Shown here: positions 1-5,577 of the stretch, in pieces
Layout: every line of letters begins with the position of its first letter
Position numbering within the stretch: position 1 is the stretch's first letter
Assembly: GCA_028287415.1 (NCBI GenBank)
Contig: JAQBPS010000106.1
Span: 1-5,578, forward strand
Source of the DNA: Bacillota bacterium
GTDB taxonomy: Bacteria; Bacillota; Sulfobacillia; Symbiobacteriales; Symbiobacteriaceae
Direction: 5' to 3'
DNA length: 5,578 nt
Translations under genes and position numbers: made by a program
The notes under the pieces: model-generated
What the model was told of the DNA's origin: nothing
Databases searched by the model: none
Seen by the model: only the letters and a program-made list of their open reading frames with translations

Positions 1-779
1 CATGGTCACCCCCAGCGGGTTCTGGAAGTTCGGCAGCGTGAAGATCAGCTTGGGCCGATAGCGCAGGAAGACTTCACTCAGGCCATCCAGCTGGAGGCCA
101 TCCTTGTCCACGGCGCGGGCACCACCCGCACGCCCGCTGAGCCAAAGATGCCGAGCGTGTTGATGTAGGAAGGCACCTCAACCACCACGGTGTCGCCCGG
201 CTGAAGCAGCACGCGTGTGATGAGGTACAGCGCCAGCTGCGAGCCGGCGAGCACAAGAATCTCGCCGACGGAGCGCCCCGTCCGGGCTGCGATCGCCTCG
301 CGCAAGGGCACATAGCCCGCCACCGGACCATAACCCAGCGGTGCCTGACCGCCCGACAGCGCCCGAGTGAACAGCCCGCCCAGCACCTCCGCGGGGAAAA
401 GGTCCGGGGACATCTCCCCATGTGCGAACGATATGGAACCGGGGCGGCGCACAATGGCGTTGATATCGGACACCACCGGGTCCTCTGGCTCACTCACGCT
501 CGCCCAGTGCATCGGCCGGATTGGTCCGTCGGGAGGGGGCGTAGGCGGAGCCATTACCACGGTGCCGTGCCCGACCCGACCCTCCACCAGGCCCTCCGAA
601 GCGAGCTCGCGGTAGGCATTGACCACCGTGGTGCGATTGACGCCGAGCGTATTGGCCAGCGTGCGCTCCGGCGGCAGCCGGGTGCCCGCCGGCAGGCTGC
701 CGGAAAAAATCCGCTGCCGAATCTGATCCCGCAACTGCTGATAAAGTGGTGTGGAACTGGTGCGGTCCAATTCGAACAT
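1..779 (-). pseudogene. MocR/GntR-family PLP-dependent-type transcriptional regulator, 3'-partial and frameshifted
   Basis: This gene encodes a MocR-type regulator, in which a GntR winged-helix DNA-binding domain is fused to a class I aminotransferase-like domain. From the ATG at 777-779, residues 9-76 are the winged helix (STPLYQQLRDQI, LPPERTLANTLGVNRTTV, GLVEGRVGHGT). A Pro-rich linker follows at about 77-90, and the aminotransferase-like part starts near residue 115 (LGYGPVAGYVPLREAI, GSQLALYLITRVLLQPGDTV, EVPSY). After residue 223 (VVPAP) the frame runs into WTRMASSWMA and a stop at 78-80. Shifting by one base restores the family sequence (VDKDGLQLDGL...RYRPKLIFTLPNFQNPLGV) through to base 1, so one base appears to be missing near 111-114. 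About 260 of the usual roughly 470 residues are visible, and the PLP-lysine region lies outside the window. The gene is either a real pseudogene or carries a sequencing error. MocR proteins usually bind PLP and regulate vitamin B6, GABA or amino-acid genes; the target here is unknown. The family call is firm. Confidence 0.85.
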
Positions 780-783
780 ACGG

Positions 784-799
784 ACCACCTCCTGGCGGT
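784..799 (-). promoter_or_regulatory. Ribosome binding site of the MocR gene, inside a small hairpin
   Basis: Read on the minus strand, CAGGAGGT (794 to 787) lies 7-8 bases before the ATG at 779. This supports that ATG as the start over an in-frame TTG 33 bases upstream. The Shine-Dalgarno sequence sits in a potential 6-bp hairpin, ACCGCC-AGGA-GGTGGT, that includes one G-U pair. The AGGA forms the loop and the following GG is in the stem, so the site may be partly masked in the mRNA. The ribosome site is clear; the masking is an inference. Confidence 0.7.
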
Positions 800-811
800 T
801 GGTTTGATCCA

Positions 812-841
812 ATTATAGGTCTTTGGTCGGTGGCAGCGCAA
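812..841 (-). promoter_or_regulatory. Probable sigma-A promoter of the MocR gene
   Basis: A perfect TATAAT reads on the minus strand from 817 to 812. A weak -35 candidate, TTGCGC, lies at 841-836 with an 18-bp spacer and matches only 3 of 6 positions. Transcription would start near 805, giving a leader of about 25 bases before the ATG at 779. The alternative TTG start at 812-810 would then fall inside the -10 box and outside the transcript. CCAA (809-812) and TTGG (823-826) form a dyad around the -10 and could be an operator, but this is speculative. Confidence 0.5.
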
Positions 842-848
842 GCGGACA

Positions 849-880
849 AAAACGGCGATCCCTTGTGGGATCGCCGTTTT
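849..880 (-). terminator. Rho-independent terminator of the ferredoxin gene (possibly bidirectional)
   Basis: This is a perfect 14-bp inverted repeat, AAAACGGCGATCCC (849-862) and GGGATCGCCGTTTT (867-880), with a four-base loop. On the minus strand the stem runs into five T residues, and it begins 32 bases after the ferredoxin stop codon. It ends just before the MocR promoter, so it separates the two co-oriented genes. T residues also follow the stem on the plus strand, so it could work in both directions. Confidence 0.9.
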
Positions 881-912
881 ATACACCAGATGTGCCAGTC
901 ACCGAGCCACTA

Positions 913-1614
913 TTATTGCTCGATCTTGCAGGGGCCATTCGCCACCATCTGGCACGCGAGCCGGTAGCCCTGCTTGATCAGATCGCCCAGCATGCTCTCC
1001 TCGGCATCGGTGGGCGGGCTCAGGTTCTCCATGCCCTCGACCACCTTCACCTTGCAGGTGTCGCAAACGCCGTTCTTGCAGTCCCACTTGACGTCGACGC
1101 CCTTGTCGTTGACGCCGTCCAGCAGGTTTTCGGCCTTGGGGATCTCGACGTTGAACTCCTTGCCGCCGAGCATCACCTTGACCGGGATCATCTCCTTCGG
1201 CTTCTGCTCCTTCGGAGCAGTCACCACAGGCGCTTCGTCGGCGGCCAGGACCTCGTGGGTCACCTCGACACGGCTTGAGGTGTGATGGACCAGTTCGTGG
1301 TTGTGGTGGCAGCTGTAGTTGAACATTGTCTTGACGATCGAGCGCCAGGCATCGCGGGCGTTTTCGGCGTCAACCGTTGTCAGCTCGGCCGGGACCACCG
1401 CCTTCAGGTTGGACCAGCATTCAAAGATGCCGTCATCGCCCTTGCGGGGCTTCGGCTCGTCCATTTCGAGCCGCATGCCCTTCACTACCGGTGCGGTGCG
1501 GCGAAGCCGCCCAAGGAAGTCCTGGTACACAAGGGCCGCTGCCTTGCCGGCCTCCTGGACGTCATGTTCGCGCACTGCCAGGTAGATCTGCGTTGTGTAC
1601 TTGGTTTCTGGCAC
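913..1614 (-). CDS. 2Fe-2S ferredoxin-domain protein with an uncharacterised N-terminal domain
   Basis: The 233-residue product is soluble, with no signal peptide or membrane segment. Residues 143-233 form a plant-type (beta-grasp) 2Fe-2S ferredoxin domain. Its cluster ligands are C179-x4-C184-x2-C187 in DCKNGVCDTCKVKV and C221 in YRLACQ, preceded by the family-like ENLLDGVNDKGV. A further Cys, C229, lies near the C-terminus. The domain should carry electrons, but the partner is unknown. Residues 1-125 match no family I recognise. They contain C66 and a striking cluster, SCHHNHELVHH (101-111), that could bind metal or haem. An acidic, Ala/Pro/Lys-rich stretch (about 124-142) links the two parts. 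Translation starts at GTG (1612-1614), 9 bases after a good AAAGGAG. The gene has its own promoter upstream and a terminator downstream, so it is probably transcribed alone. The ferredoxin domain is certain; the role is not. Confidence 0.88.
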   Translation of the reverse strand: MPETKYTTQIYLAVREHDVQEAGKAAALVYQDFLGRLRRTAPVVKGMRLEMDEPKPRKGDDGIFECWSNLKAVVPAELTTVDAENARDAWRSIVKTMFNYSCHHNHELVHHTSSRVEVTHEVLAADEAPVVTAPKEQKPKEMIPVKVMLGGKEFNVEIPKAENLLDGVNDKGVDVKWDCKNGVCDTCKVKVVEGMENLSPPTDAEESMLGDLIKQGYRLACQMVANGPCKIEQ

Positions 1615-1623
1615 AACCAGTCA

Positions 1624-1630
1624 CTCCTTT
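1624..1630 (-). promoter_or_regulatory. Ribosome binding site fixing the GTG start of the ferredoxin-domain gene
   Basis: AAAGGAG reads on the minus strand from 1630 to 1624, with 9 bases to the GTG at 1614. There is no ATG in the first part of the frame, so this site decides the start. Confidence 0.75.
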
Positions 1631-1645
1631 TTGCTCATCATGGCT

Positions 1646-1674
1646 ATTATACGGAACATTGGTCCCCGGCTCAA
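1646..1674 (-). promoter_or_regulatory. Sigma-A promoter of the ferredoxin-domain gene
   Basis: On the minus strand, TTGAGC (1674-1669, 4 of 6 matches to TTGACA) is followed after exactly 17 bp by a perfect TATAAT (1651-1646). The expected start of transcription is near 1639. That gives a short leader of about 25 bases containing the ribosome site at 1630-1624. Confidence 0.72.
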
Positions 1675-1675
1675 C

Positions 1676-1703
1676 AAAAAAAGAGGCGGCCAGGACGGCC
1701 GCC
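1676..1703 (-). terminator. Terminator-like hairpin pointing leftward, immediately upstream of the ferredoxin promoter
   Basis: GGCGGCC (1685-1691) and GGCCGCC (1697-1703) form a perfect 7-bp GC stem with a five-base loop. On the minus strand it is followed, after CTC, by seven T residues (1682-1676). It therefore looks like an intrinsic terminator for leftward transcription. It sits upstream of the ferredoxin promoter, whose -35 starts at 1674, so it cannot end the ferredoxin transcript. It would stop leftward read-through or antisense transcription coming from the amidase region. Confidence 0.6.
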
Positions 1704-1720
1704 GAGAAAGGGTCTATCAC

Positions 1721-1761
1721 ACAGAGGGGGTCAACACAGTTAAAGCATAGCCCGCCTCTGT
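1721..1761. promoter_or_regulatory. Imperfect inverted repeat in the amidase upstream region
   Basis: ACAGAGG (1721-1727) pairs with CCTCTGT (1755-1761). Inside it, GG (1729-1730) pairs with CC (1752-1753) after one mismatch. A smaller dyad, TCAAC-ACA-GTTAA, lies in the loop (1731-1743). It could be an operator or a leader hairpin for the plus-strand amidase gene. No function can be assigned from sequence alone. Confidence 0.25.
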
Positions 1762-1794
1762 TACAGGACCATGACATGCTAGTGACAATATCAC
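1760..1794 (+). promoter_or_regulatory. Weak candidate promoter and overlapping dyad upstream of the amidase gene
   Basis: GTTACA (1760-1765) and GACAAT (1784-1789) are 18 bp apart and each matches the sigma-A consensus at 4 of 6 positions. A dyad, GTGA-N5-TCAC (1782-1794), overlaps the -10. That arrangement is usual for a repressor site. Transcription would start near 1796, just ahead of the ribosome site. Both the promoter and the operator are tentative. Confidence 0.3.
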
Positions 1795-1802
1795 CACAAA
1801 TC

Positions 1803-1808
1803 AGGAGG
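1803..1808 (+). promoter_or_regulatory. Ribosome binding site of the amidase gene
   Basis: AGGAGG lies six bases before the ATG at 1815. The reading frame stays open upstream for several hundred bases, so this site is what fixes the start. The product then begins MGSYYLDDKT, as expected for the family. Confidence 0.85.
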
Positions 1809-1814
1809 GTTCCC

Positions 1815-2738
1815 ATGGGCAGTTATTATTTGGACGACAAGACCGTTCACTATCAGTGGGATTCACGGATTGCGCCCCGAGTGGTGATTGACTCAGGCGA
1901 GACCGTAACGCTGGACTGCCGGGATGCTGCCGACGGCCACTACGGACCCCACCGCTCTGCTGAGGACATGGCCGCCCCCCGCGTCTCCCGGGGCCACCCA
2001 CTCACCGGGCCGGTCTACGTGCGGGGCGCCGAACCCGGCGACAGTTTAGCGATCGAGATTCTGGCGTTTGAGCACAAGGGCTGGGGCTGGACGCGGTGCA
2101 GCGACCGGGGCGGCTTGCTGCCCGGCGAGTTCGGCACACTGCTGAAGCTGTGGGAGTTGCAGGACGGGTATACCGAGTTCAAGCCGGGCATCCGCATTCC
2201 CCTTGAGCCGTTCTGCGGCATCATGGGCGTCGCCCCCGCCGGGGATGAGCCCCTGGCCACCATGCCGCCCCGCAGCGCGGGTGGGAACATGGATATTCGC
2301 CACCTGGTGGCCGGCTCGACCCTCTTCCTGCCGGTCTATGTGCCGGGTGGGCTCTTCTCGGCAGGTGACTGCCATGGCGCCCAGGGCGACGGGGAGGTCT
2401 GCATCACCGGGATTGAGGCGCCGATGGCGGTGACCCTCCGCATCAGCCTGCGTAAGGGGTATACGATTCCGGGGCCGCAGTTTGTCACGCCGAGCCCGCT
2501 CACGAAAACGGACACCCGGGGCTACTTCGCCACGACGGGCATTGAGCCCGACCTGCTGGAGGCGACCCGTCAGGCGATCCGCCATATGGTGGAGCACCTG
2601 GTGCAGGAGCGAGGGCTGACGCGGGAAGAGGCCTACCTCCTGTGCAGCGTGGCGGTAGACCTCAAGGTGAGTGAGGTCGTGGACGCCCCGAACTGGATCG
2701 TGTCCGCCTACCTGCCCTTATCGATTTTTGTGGGTTGA
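1815..2738 (+). CDS. Acetamidase/formamidase family protein (FmdA_AmdA)
   Basis: This 307-residue enzyme of the FmdA/AmdA family probably hydrolyses a short amide, such as formamide or acetamide, to the acid plus ammonia in the cytoplasm. Its length fits the short bacterial branch; classical formamidases are about 400 residues. Family landmarks visible in order are TGPVYVRGAEPGDSLAIEI (64-82), GGNMDIRHLVAGSTLFLPV (156-174), the active-site-type motif GDCHGAQGDGE (184-194), and a C-terminal AYLLCSVAVDLKVSEVVD (273-290). The family motif is usually GDxHAAQGDGE, so Gly replaces Ala at residue 188. No signal peptide or membrane segment is seen. The gene stands alone, divergent from the ferredoxin gene and convergent with the DUF2797 gene. 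There is no neighbouring amide transporter or urea/amide gene to narrow the substrate. The frame is intact from ATG to TGA. Confidence 0.9.
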   Translation: MGSYYLDDKTVHYQWDSRIAPRVVIDSGETVTLDCRDAADGHYGPHRSAEDMAAPRVSRGHPLTGPVYVRGAEPGDSLAIEILAFEHKGWGWTRCSDRGGLLPGEFGTLLKLWELQDGYTEFKPGIRIPLEPFCGIMGVAPAGDEPLATMPPRSAGGNMDIRHLVAGSTLFLPVYVPGGLFSAGDCHGAQGDGEVCITGIEAPMAVTLRISLRKGYTIPGPQFVTPSPLTKTDTRGYFATTGIEPDLLEATRQAIRHMVEHLVQERGLTREEAYLLCSVAVDLKVSEVVDAPNWIVSAYLPLSIFVG

Positions 2739-2744
2739 GATATT

Positions 2745-2839
2745 TATGGCCACGGATTTCGCGGATTACACATTCCGCCACACTGAAAACCCGTCCCGGG
2801 CTCCGGAAATCCGTGAAATCTGTGCAATCCGTGGCCATA
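2745..2839. repeat. Palindromic interspersed-repeat-like element made of 9-bp ACGGATTTC-type units
   Basis: The two arms are 27 bp each, 2745-2771 and 2813-2839. The outer 14 bases (TATGGCCACGGATT) are perfectly inverted, and about 9 of the next 13 also match. Each arm is itself a short run of 9-base units. The right arm on the minus strand reads ACGGATTGC, ACAGATTTC, ACGGATTTC; the left arm on the plus strand reads ACGGATTTC, GCGGATTAC. Because the unit is three codons long, both strands read as pseudo-peptides (MATDCTDFTDF on minus, MATDFADYTF on plus). From memory, similar CACGGATTTCACGGATT repeats are scattered in intergenic DNA of various bacteria and are often mis-annotated as small proteins. 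It fills the gap between two convergent genes, where its hairpin could also help end transcription. It resembles a MITE or REP element, but no target-site duplication is evident. Confidence 0.65.
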
Positions 2840-2859
2840 TAATGCCGGAAAAGAGCCAC

Positions 2860-3672
2860 CTATCCGGCCGCAACCTCTTCCGCAGGCGCCGCCACACCCT
2901 CAAAGGAGACAAGGTACCCAGTGAACTTGTTCAAGTTCAGCACCCCGGTATCCAGGATCAAATAATTCCCCTTGATGCCCAGGAGGCGCCCTTCCGCCGG
3001 TGCCTTCTCGATGTCGTGGGAGGAGATCTTCTCGGGCAACTCACTGACCGGGTAGTTGAAGGTGCGCACCTGCTCATCCGAGAGGATGTACCCGCGGAAG
3101 TCGGCGGGAATCAGGCCCAACACCCGCTCCCGCACCTCCAGGAGCGGCGTCGCCACCACGTCGCCCTTGAGCATCTTCCGCCAGTTCGTCTTGTCCGGCA
3201 TGTGCTGCGACAGGAAGAGTTCCAGGTCGCCGGCCATCTTGCGAGTCGGCACCAGGGCGATGGGGATCGCCTCCACGGCGCCCTGGTCCATCCACCGGCC
3301 GGGAATATTGCGGGTGATGCCAACCTTGACGTCGCTGGACTTCGCCAGATAGACATAGGTCGGAATCATGCAGTGCGCATCGCCCCACTCCTGCTCCCGG
3401 CAGGTCTCATAGTGGCAAAGATGCGGCTTCACCTGACACAGATCGTTGCGGGCCAGCTTCTGAAAGCACGGCCAGCAGTAGCCATTATTGAACAGCTTGT
3501 TGCTCTTCCGGTCGCAGTGAATGCACCGCTTCTCGCCCTCAAAGGCGAGCCGGATCTGCCCGCCGATCAGCGGGTTGAGCGGGATCTTCTGCTCCCCAAT
3601 CTCCAGATAATAAACCACCGTCTCCTCGCCGATCGCTGGCGACAGGTCGCGTAGAATCCCCTTATAAGTCAC
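2860..3672 (-). CDS. DUF2797 family protein with cysteine-rich zinc-binding region
   Basis: This 270-residue protein is of unknown function, and I recognise it as DUF2797. An N-terminal segment (1-48) precedes a Cys-rich region with CIHC (50, 53), CWPC (66, 69) and C79, C86, C91 and C101. The first four look like a zinc ribbon. Residues 106-157 (YVYLAKSSDVKVGITR, then GRWMDQGA and DLELFLSQH) resemble a GIY-YIG/T5orf172-type nuclease core. The resemblance lies in a Y-V-Y strand, a KVGIT strand, a following Arg (R126) and a Glu (E151) in a helix. That comparison is mine and is not tested. The tail (about 200-260) is predicted mixed alpha/beta, ending in Ala/Glu. The start is GTG at 3670-3672, seven bases after GGGAGGAG (3680-3687). 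It lies 69 bases downstream of nrdJ on the same strand with a hairpin between, and converges with the amidase gene. No promoter of its own is obvious. Confidence 0.85.
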   Translation of the reverse strand: MTYKGILRDLSPAIGEETVVYYLEIGEQKIPLNPLIGGQIRLAFEGEKRCIHCDRKSNKLFNNGYCWPCFQKLARNDLCQVKPHLCHYETCREQEWGDAHCMIPTYVYLAKSSDVKVGITRNIPGRWMDQGAVEAIPIALVPTRKMAGDLELFLSQHMPDKTNWRKMLKGDVVATPLLEVRERVLGLIPADFRGYILSDEQVRTFNYPVSELPEKISSHDIEKAPAEGRLLGIKGNYLILDTGVLNLNKFTGYLVSFEGVAAPAEEVAAG

Positions 3673-3679
3673 GCTTAAA

Positions 3680-3687
3680 CTCCTCCC
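3680..3687 (-). promoter_or_regulatory. Ribosome binding site fixing the GTG start of the DUF2797 gene
   Basis: GGGAGGAG reads on the minus strand from 3687 to 3680, seven bases before the GTG at 3672. It begins only eight bases after the hairpin at 3695-3720. A transcript entering from nrdJ must therefore pass through that hairpin to translate this gene. Confidence 0.75.
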
Positions 3688-3694
3688 GCCACAA

Positions 3695-3720
3695 CGCCCC
3701 CGGGGACTACCCCGGGGGCG
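3695..3720 (-). terminator. GC-rich hairpin between nrdJ and the DUF2797 gene
   Basis: CGCCCCCGGGG (3695-3705) and CCCCGGGGGCG (3710-3720) form a perfect 11-bp stem with a four-base loop. It starts 21 bases after the nrdJ stop codon. On the minus strand it is followed by TTGTGGCGGG, which is not a proper T tract. It may terminate poorly, or serve as a 3'-end stabiliser or processing site between two co-transcribed genes. The hairpin is certain; its job is not. Confidence 0.65.
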
Positions 3721-3741
3721 TCGGCATTCTCTAGATCAACC

Positions 3742-5577
3742 TTACGAGCACTTGGAGTAGCCGCAGTTGTGGCAGGTGACGCAACCCTCGCCGATCGCCA
3801 GGGCGTGCGAGCCGCACTCCGGACACGGATCGACGTGCTTGTCCAGCTCAGCGCCGGCCATGGCGGGCGCCGGGGCGACGTATGGCTCCTCGTATGCGGA
3901 TGGCTGGTTCATGGCCACCACGTTTCCCCCGCCGGCGTGGGCGGCGTCCTGCCAGGCCACGAACCGCTGGAGCCCCTTGGAAATGGCACTCGCCAGCGAT
4001 GTCACCCGGTTCGGGCCGAACCCGTAGCTGCCAGAGCCACCGATGTTCTTCAGGGTGTCAATGATGATCTCGATCCGCTCACGGACCGGCACGTCCGAGC
4101 GCAGGCGGAGCATTTTCGACACCAGCATGCCCATGCCGACCGCGTCAGCCATCAGGTCGGAGCCGGCGGCGCCCACGTTGACGATCATCTCAAACGGCTC
4201 GCCGTCGTCATCCATGTGGACATCCATGGTCATCTTACCGAAGTGGGTGGGAATCACGAACATCTTGCCAATCGCTTCCGTCGGGCGGGGCGCCACGGCG
4301 GGACCCGCAGGTGCAGCAGCCACCGCGGCCGGCGCCGGAGCGGCAGTCTCCTGCTTCTCCTCGGTCTTGTTGCCGGAGGTGAGCACCTGGAACGAGCGGC
4401 TGCCGTCACGGTAAACGGTGATGCCCTTTAGTCCCAGCTCCCAGGCGAGTGCGTAGGACTGCGCCACGTCCTCGAGGGTCGCCTCGTGCGGGAAGTTGAT
4501 GGTCTTCGAAACAGCCGCGTCGACCGGCTGCAGGGTGACGGGCAGGTCGTCGCCGCCCTGGAAGGCAGCCTGCATGCGAACGTGCCACTCGGGGTTGATG
4601 TCGTGAGAGGTGCCAAACACGTTCTGCCAGCGCTCCGGCACGCCGTCAATGCCGCGGGCGGTGCCGTGCTCCTCTACCCGCTTCATCAGTTCCTCGGAGT
4701 ACCAGCCTTCGGCCCGGGCGATCTGCTCGAACTGGCCATCTACATCGAGCATGAGGGCGCCGGCCTGGTTGCGGGTGAACACCAGCGCAAACTTGGGCTC
4801 AATGCCGCCCGAGCAGGGCATCTGGGGCTTGGCGGCAAACAGGGAGATCGTGCCCGTAGGCGCCACGGTCGTCAGCGTGGCGTTGCGCACCTTGACGCCG
4901 GCCTGCTCCCACTGGCTGCCCGGCCACTCCGGGTAGGTGCCTCTGGCCTCGGCCAGGGCGGTGGACTCCTGGGTCGCCTGCTGCTTGATAAAAGTCATGA
5001 CCTGGCGGCCCAGCTCCACGGCCTCGGCACTGTCGTAGGAATAGCCCATCTGGACCAGCATTTCAGCCCAGCCCATGACACCCAGGCCGATGCGGCGGTC
5101 ACGCCGGGCCTTCTCGGCGATCTGCTCCAGGGGATACTTGTTCGCATCGATCACGTTGTCAAGGAAGTGCGTGGCGGTCCGGGTCACCGCACCGAGCCGG
5201 TCCCAGTCCACGGCGGCCTTGTCGGCGTAGGCGTTCGTGACAAAGTTACCCAGATTGATCGAACCGAGGTTGCAGGAGCCGAACGGCGGCAGGGGCTGCT
5301 CGCCGCACGGGTTGGTCGCCTCGATCACCTCGGCGTGGTTGTTCGGATTGCGCCGGTTCATCCGGTCGATGAACACTACGCCGGGCTCGCCGGTCGTCCA
5401 TGCGCAGTTGACAAGCTTCTCCCACACTGTGCGGGCCCGCAGCTTGGCGGTCGGCTCGCCGTCGCGGGGGTTGAGCAAGTCGTACTCGCCGTCAGCCGTC
5501 AGCGCCTGCATAAACGGATCAGTAATGCCGATCGAGATATTAAAGTTCGTGATCGGCGAAGTGTCCGCCTTGGCCGC
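3742..5577 (-). CDS. nrdJ: Adenosylcobalamin-dependent (class II) ribonucleotide reductase, C-terminal part, 5'-partial
   Basis: This enzyme reduces ribonucleotides to deoxyribonucleotides using a B12-derived radical and needs no oxygen. The last 611 codons are present; the frame is open to the right edge, so the true start is outside. The internal Met at 5511 is not the start, because family sequence (SPITNFNISIGITDPF) continues upstream of it. Counting from that Met, NPCGE (67-71) holds the thiyl-radical Cys C69. GSCNLGSINL supplies C80, matching one of the redox-pair cysteines. APTGTISLFA (218-226) is the conserved substrate-binding loop. The catalytic core ends near residue 375 and is followed by an Ala/Pro-rich linker (about 388-410). 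A TSCPD-type domain (about 415-520) comes next. A second linker leads to a C-terminal Cys-rich ribbon, CPEC (563, 566) and CVTCHNCGYSKC (577-588), which probably relays reductant or binds zinc. The domain order is typical of long bacterial NrdJ. Confidence 0.95.
   Translation of the reverse strand, partial: AAKADTSPITNFNISIGITDPFMQALTADGEYDLLNPRDGEPTAKLRARTVWEKLVNCAWTTGEPGVVFIDRMNRRNPNNHAEVIEATNPCGEQPLPPFGSCNLGSINLGNFVTNAYADKAAVDWDRLGAVTRTATHFLDNVIDANKYPLEQIAEKARRDRRIGLGVMGWAEMLVQMGYSYDSAEAVELGRQVMTFIKQQATQESTALAEARGTYPEWPGSQWEQAGVKVRNATLTTVAPTGTISLFAAKPQMPCSGGIEPKFALVFTRNQAGALMLDVDGQFEQIARAEGWYSEELMKRVEEHGTARGIDGVPERWQNVFGTSHDINPEWHVRMQAAFQGGDDLPVTLQPVDAAVSKTINFPHEATLEDVAQSYALAWELGLKGITVYRDGSRSFQVLTSGNKTEEKQETAAPAPAAVAAAPAGPAVAPRPTEAIGKMFVIPTHFGKMTMDVHMDDDGEPFEMIVNVGAAGSDLMADAVGMGMLVSKMLRLRSDVPVRERIEIIIDTLKNIGGSGSYGFGPNRVTSLASAISKGLQRFVAWQDAAHAGGGNVVAMNQPSAYEEPYVAPAPAMAGAELDKHVDPCPECGSHALAIGEGCVTCHNCGYSKCS

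Noticed and set aside
78..812. TTG start at 810-812 for the MocR gene
   Set aside because: The TTG overlaps the perfect -10 box, and the ATG at 777-779 has AGGAGG at the right distance.
1377..1814. Upstream extension of the amidase frame to an ATG at 1377
   Set aside because: The extension overlaps the ferredoxin gene and both intergenic hairpins and has no homology to the family. AGGAGG six bases before the ATG at 1815 fixes the start.
2745..2839. CRISPR array
   Set aside because: The repeat units are only 9 bp, contiguous with no spacers, and arranged as one palindrome.
2662..2859. A 65-codon minus-strand open frame containing MATDCTDFTDF and IREIRGH
   Set aside because: Its sequence is the translation of the 9-bp-unit palindromic repeat plus the 3' end of the amidase gene in antisense. 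There is no ribosome site, and such frames are typical artefacts of this repeat.
2671..3654. A long plus-strand open frame covering the repeat and the antisense of the DUF2797 gene
   Set aside because: It is antisense to a gene with a strong ribosome site and clear Cys motifs, has no recognisable protein features, and is open because of high GC content.
3769..4431. Plus-strand open frames opposite nrdJ
   Set aside because: They are low-complexity His/Arg/Gly-rich translations on the strand opposite a confidently identified gene, with no ribosome site.
5509..5511. ATG at 5509-5511 as the start of the ribonucleotide reductase gene
   Set aside because: Conserved family sequence (NFNISIGITDPF) continues upstream in frame to the window edge, so this is an internal methionine.
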